This document shows positions 1 through 5,641 of a stretch of DNA of 5,673 nt, piece by piece. Under the pieces are notes generated by a model. It had not been told where the DNA came from. It worked only from the letters and a program-made list of their open reading frames with translations, and did not search any database. The translations under genes and the position numbers were made by a program. The number at the start of each line of letters is the position of its first letter. Within the stretch, counting starts at the first letter, position 1. The stretch comes from an uncultured Oscillospiraceae bacterium (lineage in GTDB: Bacteria; Bacillota; Clostridia; Oscillospirales; Oscillospiraceae), in NCBI GenBank assembly GCA_905234575.1, contig CAJOIG010000209.1, positions 1-5,673 of the forward strand. The letters are read 5' to 3'.

Positions 1-66
1 GACGGACGGCGCGAAACAGTGACCTCCGGCGAGGTTTCCGTCCGGGGCCTGTTCGGCTACACATGA
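1..66 (+). CDS. 3' end of an unidentified plus-strand gene (partial)
   Basis: Frame 1 is open from the window edge to a TGA at 64-66 and gives 21 residues ending in VSVRGLFGYT. I do not recognise the family from so short a tail. The case for a real gene is contextual: 17 bases after the stop there is a GC-rich hairpin with a T-rich tail in the same orientation, and the next gene is convergent, as expected at the end of a transcription unit. The composition (Thr/Ser/Val/Gly rich, ending in Phe-Gly-Tyr-Thr) would suit a beta-rich C-terminus, but that is only an impression. The start and most of the gene lie outside the window. It could be a chance open frame, since 21 codons without a stop is weak evidence in GC-rich DNA. 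Confidence 0.45.
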   Translation, partial: DGRRETVTSGEVSVRGLFGYT

Positions 67-83
67 CACATATGGAATCGATA

Positions 84-119
84 CGGGACCGTCCGAATGG
101 GCGGTCCCGCGTTTTCGTT
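84..119 (+). terminator. Intrinsic terminator after the partial plus-strand gene
   Basis: The arms CGGGACCG (84-91) and CGGTCCCG (102-109) are perfectly complementary. The stem extends inward by a G-T wobble (92/101) and two more pairs (93/100, 94/99) to a GAAT loop at 95-98, giving about 11 base pairs. The downstream tract CGTTTTCGTT (110-119) is T-rich on the plus strand. On the minus strand the hairpin begins 9 bases beyond the stop of the SLH gene but is followed by TATCGATTCC, a poor U-tract. It therefore serves mainly the plus-strand gene and perhaps weakly the convergent one. Confidence 0.75.
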
Positions 120-2260
120 CAACGCATCATAAATCGGTACAGCAGGTCCGCGGCGTCGGCACGGGTGCAGATCCACCGGGAGAGGGGCTTCCCGGCCTCC
201 GTCATGCCCAGGGCGGCGCTGACGGCCGCATAGCCGTCGTCCCCATAGGCCGACGCCCACGCGCCGGAGAGCTCCGCCGCCGCGCCATAGGGGGAGGCGG
301 CGACGATCATCCGGGCGAAGTCCGCCCGGGAGAGCGTCCGGTCCGGCTCCCAGTCCCCCGCGGCCACGAGACCGTACCAGACCGCCTCGTTTTTCCGCGT
401 ATCGTCGTCCCAGGAGGAGGGATCGCAGCCCATGGCCCGGAGAAGCAGCTCCACGGCGTCCCGCTGGGTCAGCGCCTCCGCCGGCTTGAAGAAGCCCCCG
501 GCAAAGCCGATGCCCGCCGCGCCCAGCGCTTCGATCTTTTCCCGGGCGGGCACGCCCTGCAGGTCGCCGTAGGAAAGCGTGCCGTCCGCCTTCTCCGTGA
601 TCGCCTCGCCGGTCAGCGCGTCCACGCCCGCGACGTCCTCCGTGCCGCGGTAGTACCAGGCCGGACGCAGGCTCTCCACGAAGGTATAGCCCCAGTCGGC
701 CCAGCGGTACAGGACAGGATCGCTGTAGTCGATGGCCTCCGGCCAGGCGACATAGCCCAGCGTCAACGTCAGTGCGCCGAGGTAGGCGTCCAGGGCGGCG
801 TCCCGCTCGACGATCCCGTCAGAGGACGCGAAGGTCACCTCGTCGTCCCAGACGGCGCGGTAATCGTCCACGACGCCGGTCGCGCGGTTCACCCGGACCT
901 CCAGGGAGTTCGCCGGGAAGAAATACCCGTCGTGCGTCCGAACATAGGTCAGGGTCTCCCAGCCGTTGTCGGTGCTGCCCTCGCGGATGTCCGTCTGCGC
1001 GAAGCGCTCCGGCGCGGCGGCGGCGAGAAATGCCTTCGCCAGCTCCGCGTAGGTACCGGCCCCCTCCGTCCGGTCGCCGTCCCACAGGGGGTAGTTCGTC
1101 CACAGGGCGAGGAGCTCGCCGGTCTTCGCGTCCAGCTCGCAGTACTTGAACACCGTCGGCCTGCCGTCCCAGGTGAGGCTCTCCTCGTAGGCGGCCCGGG
1201 AGAAGCCGAACAGATGCGCCTCGTCCATCGCGCAGGCATAGCGCAGGGAGGCGGTGACGTTCCCGTCCGAATCCATCGCATAGGAGCAGCGGTCCGCGGC
1301 AAAACCCGCGAGGCCCAGCCCCGGCAGGGCGCGGACGGCTTCGTTCAGCGCCTCCCGGGAGAGGACGTCCCGGTAATTCGCGATGGAGCTCAGCTCCACC
1401 GCCGTAAGGCCCCGGCCGCCGCCGGCGTCCATCGCCATGGCGGCCTCTGCCGCGGGCATTTCTTTTCCGTTTTCCGCTCCGCCGCCGAAGGAGGCGTACA
1501 GCGCGTCCATGTCCACCAGCTCACCGGTTTTCGCGTCCACGACGGTGTACGGTCCCGCGGGGACATAGCGCAGGCGGGCCTCGCCGTCCCGCTCGACATA
1601 GCAAAGATCAAAATAGTACGGATCCAGCCGCGCCGCCTCCGCCAGGGACGCGGCCGCCGCAGCCTCCGTCACCGCCGATTCCGCGGACGGGAGCTCGCCC
1701 ACATAGCCCGGATAGCTGTCGCTGCGGTGATAATTGCTCAGCCCCTCCGGGCCCACGGCCAGGAAAAACCGGATGGGGGTCGGGAGCCCGTTTTTGCACA
1801 CGACTCCCGCGAATTGATAGGCGCCGTTCTTCTGAAGCGTCGGGTTTACGCTCTCGATGAGGGCGGTCTCCCCCTCCCCCATCAGGCGTTCGAGGCAGCG
1901 CTCCGCCTCGGCCCGGGCGTCGCCCTCCGGCAGGACCGGGAACGCGGCGTCCAGGCCGCCGCCGTAGGTTCGGATGGTCTCCCGCTGCCAGCGGCTCATC
2001 TCCAGCACCACGCCGTCCCCGTCGCAGGTGACGGAGAGGTCCCGCCCGTCGTCCGACCAGCTCAGATACCAGCCGGGACGCAGACCGTCGTTCCGGTTGC
2101 CGGAAAAGCTCGTGTAGTTGTCGTCGATCTCCAGAATCTCCTTGACCCGGGACGTGACCCGGGCAAGCTCCGCCTCCATGTCCTCCGATTCCGCCAAGGC
2201 GGGAACGCCGAGAGTCAGCGCCAGGCACAGGCACAGAATCAGCGATGCGATCCGTTTCAT
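119..2260 (-). CDS. Secreted YcdB/PepSY-like repeat protein with C-terminal SLH domains
   Basis: This encodes 713 residues. A signal peptide (MKR, then a Leu/Ile/Cys-rich core, ending VPALA before ESE at about residue 24) predicts export and signal-peptidase I cleavage. The body holds PepSY/YcdB-type units, recognisable by recurring strands such as VVDAKTGELVD (near residue 240), YCELDAKTGELLALW (near 372) and LEVRVNRATGVVDDY (near 460), plus VAGVDALTGEAI (near 545). An acidic, Ala/Gly-rich linker lies around 250-280. Three SLH-like repeats end the protein: from about 564 (YGDLQGVPAREKIEALGAAG), about 620-665 (NEAVWYGLVAAG, LSRADFARMIV) and about 672-713 (ending RADAADLLYRFMMR). SLH domains usually bind pyruvylated cell-wall polymers, so a cell-surface location is inferred. 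The molecular role of the family is not established. The ATG at 2260 is chosen because it opens the signal peptide and has an ideal ribosome binding site. The open frame continues upstream only by chance. Confidence 0.88.
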   Translation of the reverse strand: MKRIASLILCLCLALTLGVPALAESEDMEAELARVTSRVKEILEIDDNYTSFSGNRNDGLRPGWYLSWSDDGRDLSVTCDGDGVVLEMSRWQRETIRTYGGGLDAAFPVLPEGDARAEAERCLERLMGEGETALIESVNPTLQKNGAYQFAGVVCKNGLPTPIRFFLAVGPEGLSNYHRSDSYPGYVGELPSAESAVTEAAAAASLAEAARLDPYYFDLCYVERDGEARLRYVPAGPYTVVDAKTGELVDMDALYASFGGGAENGKEMPAAEAAMAMDAGGGRGLTAVELSSIANYRDVLSREALNEAVRALPGLGLAGFAADRCSYAMDSDGNVTASLRYACAMDEAHLFGFSRAAYEESLTWDGRPTVFKYCELDAKTGELLALWTNYPLWDGDRTEGAGTYAELAKAFLAAAAPERFAQTDIREGSTDNGWETLTYVRTHDGYFFPANSLEVRVNRATGVVDDYRAVWDDEVTFASSDGIVERDAALDAYLGALTLTLGYVAWPEAIDYSDPVLYRWADWGYTFVESLRPAWYYRGTEDVAGVDALTGEAITEKADGTLSYGDLQGVPAREKIEALGAAGIGFAGGFFKPAEALTQRDAVELLLRAMGCDPSSWDDDTRKNEAVWYGLVAAGDWEPDRTLSRADFARMIVAASPYGAAAELSGAWASAYGDDGYAAVSAALGMTEAGKPLSRWICTRADAADLLYRFMMR

Positions 2261-2267
2261 CGAAATG

Positions 2268-2273
2268 CCTCCT
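2268..2273 (-). promoter_or_regulatory. Ribosome binding site that fixes the SLH-protein start
   Basis: On the minus strand the site reads AGGAGG, within AAGGAGGC, seven bases before the ATG at 2260. It decides the start. The same frame stays open for 203 more codons upstream, through the intergenic hairpins and into the damaged oxidoreductase, so a longest-frame call would be wrong by about 600 bases. Confidence 0.88.
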
Positions 2274-2304
2274 TCGCTTGGGGTCTGCTTCTTGGACGCG
2301 GTCC

Positions 2305-2323
2305 GCGGGAAAAAGGTTCCCGC
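2305..2323. other. Short hairpin in the leader of the SLH-protein gene
   Basis: GCGGGAA (2305-2311) and TTCCCGC (2317-2323) are perfect inverted arms around a 5-base loop. Neither side has a good T-tract, so it is not a convincing terminator. A small adjoining palindrome, CGCGG-T-CCGCG at 2297-2307, overlaps its left arm and could form instead. It lies 45 bases upstream of the SLH-protein start. I saw no convincing promoter between this hairpin and the start codon. Confidence 0.3.
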
Positions 2324-2333
2324 TGCGCGAAAT

Positions 2334-2373
2334 AACCGCCCTCCCGAAGCCCGGGAAGGCGGTTTCTCGTTTT
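2334..2373 (+). terminator. Hairpin with T-rich tail on the plus strand
   Basis: Arms at 2334-2346 and 2352-2364 form 13 pairs with one G-T wobble (for example AACCGCC with GGCGGTT) around a 5-base loop. The plus-strand tail TCTCGTTTT (2365-2373) resembles the tail of the terminator at 84-119. The minus-strand side continues ATTTCGC, which is a weaker tail. It lies between two minus-strand genes, so its likely users are either antisense transcription or, less efficiently, minus-strand messages leaving the oxidoreductase gene. Confidence 0.45.
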
Positions 2374-2395
2374 GGGGGATCAACCGACTTCCGTT

Positions 2396-2419
2396 ACCGG
2401 GCGAAAAAAGCCCGGTTTT
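2396..2419 (+). terminator. Hairpin with T-tract on the plus strand
   Basis: ACCGGGC (2396-2402) pairs with GCCCGGT (2410-2416) around the loop GAAAAAA, followed by TTT to 2419. On the minus strand the same hairpin starts 29 bases after the oxidoreductase stop, but there the T-run lies in the loop and the tail AACGGAAG has no U-tract. The geometry therefore favours the plus strand, although no plus-strand gene precedes it. A bidirectional or purely mRNA-protective role is possible. Confidence 0.5.
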
Positions 2420-2445
2420 CTGAGCCGTCGGTGCGAGCTCTAAAA

Positions 2446-4353
2446 TCAAATCTGGGCCGCGGCGTCGTAGGCGGTGCGGTTGGCGTTGCGGACGTTGGAG
2501 GCCTTCAGGCAGTCGCCGATCTTGAAGAACTTCGGCGCGCAGAAGCGGAAGGCTTCCGCCTGGGCCTCCAGGGCCTTGCGGCCGGAGGCGAAGACCACGG
2601 TATCGGCGTCGAGGAACTTCTCCTCGCCGGTTTCGGGGTCCTTGTAGCCGACCTGGGTCGGGGTGATGCGGGTGACGGGGCTCGACAGGTGCAGCTCGCA
2701 GCTCCTGGGCGTAGGCGCTGGTGGCGGCGATGCGGTCCATCATCTCGATGATGGCGACGTCCTTGCCGCACTCCATGGCGAGATACAGGGCCGCCTCGCA
2801 GCCGACCTCGCCGCCGCCGATGACGACGACCTTCTGGCCGATCTTGTCGGCGTTGCCGAAGGTGTCCACCGCGCAGATGACGCGGGGATCGCCATGACGA
2901 CGTCGTAGTGCTCCGCCTCGATCATCTCGGGCGTGGCCTCCACGCCGAGGCGCACGTCCACGCCGAGCTTATCCATCATGCGGATGCGGTAGTTCATGTA
3001 GTCGTCCAGGCTCCACTTGAAGGTGGCGTACTTGGCGAAGTTGATGGTGCCGCCGAGCTTCGTGTCCTTCTCGTACAGCGTGACCTTGTGGCCGCGCTCG
3101 GCGCAGAACTGGGCCGCCGCCATACCGCCGGGGCCGCCGCCGATGACGGCGACGCGCTTGGGCGTGGAATTCTTGTTCTCGAACTGGCCGAGGATGTACT
3201 CGCGGCCGACGGTGGGGTTGCCGGAGCAGCAGAACTCCTCCTCCATGTCGTAGCTCAGGCAGACGAAGCACTTCAGGCAGGGGATGATCTCATCCTCCCG
3301 GCCCTCCGCGGCCTTGTTCACGCACTGGGCGTCCACGATGGTGCCGCGGGCCATAGCCACGAGATCGGCGCCGCCGGTGGAGAGGACCTCCTCGATGAGC
3401 TCGGGCCGCTGGAACGCGCCGATGGTCAGGACGGGCTTGGAGAAGCCGGACTCCTTGACCTGGCGGGCGAAGTCCTTGTTGCAGCCGGCGGGATAGAACT
3501 CGACGGGGTGCATGCGGGTCTGGGTCACGTCGTCCATGACGGTGCCGCAGGAGATGTGGGCGATGTCGATGTCGTCCTCGACGCGCTTGAGGAAGTCGAT
3601 GCAGTCCTCGATGGTGCCGCCGCCCTCGGTCAGCTCGTCGCCGGAGACGCGGACCTCGATGGGCACACGGGGACCGACGGCGTCGCGCACGGCCTTGACG
3701 AGCATCATGGGGAAGCGGGCGCGGTTCTCGCGGGAGCCGCCGAACTCATCGGTGCGCTGGTTGGACAGCGGGCTGAGGAACTGGGCGGGGAAGGTGCCGT
3801 GGCCGAGGTGCATGAGGATGCCGTCAAAGCCGACCTGGACGGCGATCTTCGCGGCCTCCGCGTAGTCGGCGCACATGCGCTCCATGGCGGCCTTGTCCAT
3901 CATGGGGCAGAACTCGCCGGTCTCCTCGTCGGTCTCGCCGTTGACGGACCAGCAGACGACCTTGCCGTCCTCCAGCTCCTCGTGCCGCACGAAGCACAGA
4001 AGCTCCAGGCTGATGCGGGCGTCGAAGAAGTGGACGGCGGAGGTCAGGCGATACCACATGTTGTGGTACCGGGTCTGGAAAATGTCCGGGTCGTTGTGGA
4101 CGCCGCTGTCGTCGTGGGCGATGCCCCAGCGGTCCATATTCTGGCAGGAGAAGGAGATGTTCGCCGCGCCGCCGCGGGCTTTCTCACGGTAATGCGCGAT
4201 GACGGCTTCATTGGGGTAGGGCAGGCCGCTCTCCTGGAGCAGATGCACGCCGGTGGGCGCCGTCCAGATGCGGTTTTTGTAGATGATGCCCGGCCAGCGG
4301 CCGCGGGCACCGATGGTGATCGGGCTGAACATGGTGGGGAATTTTCTTTCCAT
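2446..4353 (-). pseudogene. Disrupted 2,4-dienoyl-CoA/enoate reductase-family flavoprotein
   Basis: The family joins an FMN TIM barrel, a 4Fe-4S cluster and a C-terminal FAD/NAD(P) domain, and reduces C=C bonds of unsaturated acids, acyl-CoAs or steroids. The substrate here is unknown. Visible with M1 at 4353 (MERKFPTMFSPI) are HLGHG at residues 182-186, QFLSP at 191-195, the GGSRENR signature at 205-211, cluster cysteines 359, 362, 365 and 375/376, and GGGPGG at 405-410. After VVMAI (residues 485-489) the frame shifts at 2887-2890. VVVIGGGEVGCEAALYLAME then appears in the second frame. A 7-bp duplication at 2691-2704 shifts the frame back for HLSSPVTRITPTQVGY through AYDAAAQI, ending in TGA at 2446-2448. 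Unshifted reading stops at 2740-2742 after 537 residues. Repaired length would be near 650, normal for the family. The ATG at 4386 would add 11 residues but has a poor ribosome binding site. Intact codons elsewhere suggest recent decay, though sequence error is possible. Confidence 0.85.
2691..2704 (-). repeat. 7-bp tandem duplication causing a frameshift
   Basis: The minus strand reads GAGCTGC twice in direct succession (plus strand GCAGCTC twice). With one copy removed, the reading runs AQEL-HLSSPVTRITPTQ without interruption, which is the expected continuation of the oxidoreductase. With both copies it becomes AQELRAAPVEPRH, a meaningless shifted frame. The duplication is therefore the lesion itself. 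It is the kind of event produced by replication slippage, and such units can revert. Confidence 0.85.
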
Positions 4354-4418
4354 AATACCTCTCGCTCCTGTATGTATTTTCTTCATTGTCTCATCCGGGG
4401 TCCTATCCTGACTTTGCC

Positions 4419-4446
4419 ATTATACCATAGTTCCCGAATATCGCAA
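4419..4446 (-). promoter_or_regulatory. Promoter of the oxidoreductase gene
   Basis: The minus strand carries a perfect -10 TATAAT (4419-4424) preceded by TGG, an extended -10 element. A -35-like TTGCGA (4441-4446, four of six matches) lies 16 bases upstream. Transcription would begin near 4412, leaving about 60 bases of leader to the ATG at 4353. The leader contains AGGAG and GAGAGG upstream of that ATG. The upstream ATG at 4386 would also lie inside the transcript. Confidence 0.75.
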
Positions 4447-4453
4447 CAAATTA

Positions 4454-4471
4454 ATGTTTTAACATCGTTAA
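4454..4471. promoter_or_regulatory. Overlapping palindromes, candidate operator
   Basis: Two dyads overlap: ATGTT-TT-AACAT (4454-4465) and TTAAC-ATC-GTTAA (4459-4471). They lie just upstream of the oxidoreductase -35 element and about 44 bases upstream of the rplJ -35, a typical place for a transcription factor. The sequence is AT-rich, so short dyads arise easily, and I do not recognise a regulator family from it. Confidence 0.35.
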
Positions 4472-4514
4472 ATCCATATACAAAGAAAATGATCTGGTTT
4501 TTTAAAAATAACAG

Positions 4515-4543
4515 TTGACAGACGCGGAGTTTTCCGTTAAAAT
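4515..4543 (+). promoter_or_regulatory. Strong housekeeping promoter of rplJ-rplL
   Basis: A perfect -35 TTGACA (4515-4520), a 17-base spacer and the -10 TAAAAT (4538-4543, five of six) match the vegetative sigma consensus. AT-rich DNA with A and T tracts just upstream (4481-4513) could act as an UP element. Transcription should start near 4550, just before the L10 leader. Confidence 0.88.
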
Positions 4544-4550
4544 AGCTCAC

Positions 4551-4660
4551 GTTCAAAGACAGCCGGTCTTCCCACGCGGATGTAAACCCAGCCGAGGACA
4601 CCACAGAATGATATGCTTCCGTGTGTCTTTGTCTCTTTGGACAGAGACATTTTCTTTTTC
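4551..4660 (+). ncRNA. L10 leader RNA (ribosomal protein autoregulatory leader)
   Basis: This untranslated region between the promoter and rplJ has the hallmarks of Firmicutes L10 leaders: CAAAGACAGCCGGT near the 5' end, GCCGAGGACACC in the middle (4591-4602), GAATGATATGCTTCC (4606-4620), and a closing TGTCTTTG. The segment at 4554-4561 (CAAAGACA) is perfectly complementary to 4624-4631 (TGTCTTTG). A second helix, GTCTTC (4566-4571) with GAGGAC (4594-4599, one wobble), can form inside. In Bacillus subtilis the L10-L12 complex binds this leader and promotes termination before rplJ. The same control is inferred here from sequence resemblance and position. Confidence 0.88.
4624..4659 (+). terminator. 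Attenuator terminator of the L10 leader
   Basis: TGTCTTTGTC (4624-4633) pairs with GACAGAGACA (4640-4649), ten pairs with one G-U, around a six-base loop, and is followed by TTTTCTTTTT (4650-4659). Its 5' arm includes all eight bases that can alternatively pair with 4554-4561, so terminator and long-range helix exclude each other. The rplJ ribosome binding site starts two bases after the T-tract, so termination here silences both ribosomal genes. Confidence 0.85.
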
Positions 4661-4678
4661 AGGAGGTGAAAAAACCTT

Positions 4679-5206
4679 ATGCCGAGCAAAGCGATTCTTA
4701 CCGAAAAGCAGGCGATCGTCGAAGCCCTGGCCGAGCGTCTCCAGAAGGCGCAGAGCGGCGTTCTCGTGGACTATCGCGGCATCAACGTCGCGGAGGATAC
4801 GGAGCTTCGCCGGGATCTCCGCGCCGAGAACGTGGAGTACACCGTCGTGAAGAACACCCTCACCCGCCTCGCGATGGACAAGATCGGCCTCTCCGGTCTG
4901 GACGAGCAGCTCAACGGCACGACCTCTCTCGCCACCAGCGAGGACGCTCTCGCACCCCTCTACCTGCTGACCAAGTTCAGCGACAAGATGGGCGCCGACA
5001 AGTTCAACATCAAGGGCGTTTTCGTGGAGGGAAAGATCCTCGACGCCGCCGAGCAGGCCGAGCTTGCGCCGCTCCCCAACAAGGACGCGCTCTATTCCCG
5101 CGTTCTGGGCACCATGCTTGCCCCCATCACTTCTCTCGCCGTGGTCCTGGGTCAGGTCCTCGAGCAGAAGGGCGGTTCCCCCGTGGCCGCCGAAGCCGCC
5201 GAATGA
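4679..5206 (+). CDS. rplJ: 50S ribosomal protein L10 (uL10)
   Basis: L10 is the base of the ribosomal stalk. Its N-terminal domain binds 23S rRNA near the GTPase-associated centre and its C-terminal helix holds the L7/L12 dimers that recruit translation factors. The 175-residue length is normal. Diagnostic segments are LTEKQAIVEALAERL (7-21), VDYRGINVAEDTELRRDLR (30-48) and VVKNTLTRLA (56-65). The C-terminal helix, about 135-165 (ALYSRVLGTMLAPITSLAVV), is the L12-binding region, and the tail is Ala/Glu-rich. The start is fixed by AGGAGGTG at 4661-4668, ten bases upstream. Expression should respond to the leader attenuator, so the product regulates its own operon. rplL follows after 41 bases on the same transcript. 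No genes for L11 or L1 lie just upstream, where many bacteria have them. Confidence 0.97.
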   Translation: MPSKAILTEKQAIVEALAERLQKAQSGVLVDYRGINVAEDTELRRDLRAENVEYTVVKNTLTRLAMDKIGLSGLDEQLNGTTSLATSEDALAPLYLLTKFSDKMGADKFNIKGVFVEGKILDAAEQAELAPLPNKDALYSRVLGTMLAPITSLAVVLGQVLEQKGGSPVAAEAAE

Positions 5207-5247
5207 TCGCGGCATACCTAAAATAATTACTTTGGAGGATTATTACA

Positions 5248-5619
5248 ATGGCTAGTGAAAAAGTCACCGCTATGATCGAAGAGATCAAGGCGCTCAGCGT
5301 TCTGGAGCTTGCTGAGCTCGTGCACGAGATCGAGGACGTCTTCGGCGTCTCCGCCGCCGCCGCTGTCGCCGCCCCCGTGGCCGCCGCCGGCCCCGCCGTC
5401 GAGGAGAAGACCGAGTTCGACGTCGTCCTCACCGACTTCGGCTCCGAGAAGATCAAGGTCATCAAGGAAGTCCGCGCCATCACCGGTCTCGGCCTGGCCG
5501 AGGCGAAGGCGAAGGTCGAGGGCGTGCCCGCCGTCATCAAGGAGCAGATCTCCAAGGAGGACGCCGAGGCCCTCAAGAAGCAGCTCGAGGACGTGGGCGC
5601 GAAGGTCGAGCTCAAGTAA
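5248..5619 (+). CDS. rplL: 50S ribosomal protein L7/L12 (bL12)
   Basis: L7/L12 forms the mobile stalk that contacts elongation, initiation and release factor GTPases. It is a dimer anchored on L10 and is present in several copies per ribosome. All 123 residues are here. An N-terminal helical dimerisation and L10-binding domain spans 1-33 (IEEIKALSVLELAELVHEIE). A flexible Ala/Pro/Val hinge follows at 34-52. The globular C-terminal domain, about 54-123, has the signature KIKVIKEVRAITGLGLAEAK (68-87), with Lys70, Lys73, Arg76 and Lys87 in the factor-binding face. GGAGG (5234-5238) lies nine bases before the ATG. The gene shares the rplJ transcript. In many bacteria extra translation of this cistron supplies the stoichiometric excess over L10, and the independent strong ribosome binding site fits that. 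A terminator follows directly. Confidence 0.98.
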   Translation: MASEKVTAMIEEIKALSVLELAELVHEIEDVFGVSAAAAVAAPVAAAGPAVEEKTEFDVVLTDFGSEKIKVIKEVRAITGLGLAEAKAKVEGVPAVIKEQISKEDAEALKKQLEDVGAKVELK

Positions 5620-5641
5620 TCGGACCCCTTCCCTTTCATCG

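Noticed and set aside
932..2335. Long plus-strand open frame of 467 codons
   Set aside because: It lies antisense to the SLH-protein gene, has Arg/Gly-rich composition typical of GC-rich shadow frames, shows no recognisable motif and has no ribosome binding site that I could see.
119..2869. Apparent 916-residue fusion of an NAD-binding segment to the SLH protein on the minus strand
   Set aside because: Only about the first 60 residues are the oxidoreductase NAD-binding motif. The rest of the extension is out-of-frame sequence and intergenic hairpins. The signal peptide and AGGAGG at 2260 mark the true start.
4354..4386. Upstream ATG at 4386 as the oxidoreductase start
   Set aside because: The sequence before it (GGATGAGACA) is a poor ribosome binding site and the 11 extra residues do not fit the family N-terminus. 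MERKFPTMFSPI at 4353 does.
2908..4518. Long plus-strand open frame of 536 codons
   Set aside because: It is antisense to the oxidoreductase, rich in Gly/Ala/Val/Leu/Asp/His as expected from reversed GC-rich codons, and runs across the divergent promoter region. It is a shadow frame.
4664..4677. Possible hairpin AGGT...ACCT covering the rplJ ribosome binding site
   Set aside because: It has only four pairs around a six-base loop, too weak to call a translational switch.
4553..5215. Minus-strand open frame of 220 codons
   Set aside because: It is antisense to rplJ and its leader. The plus strand has a clear promoter, leader, ribosome binding site and conserved protein.
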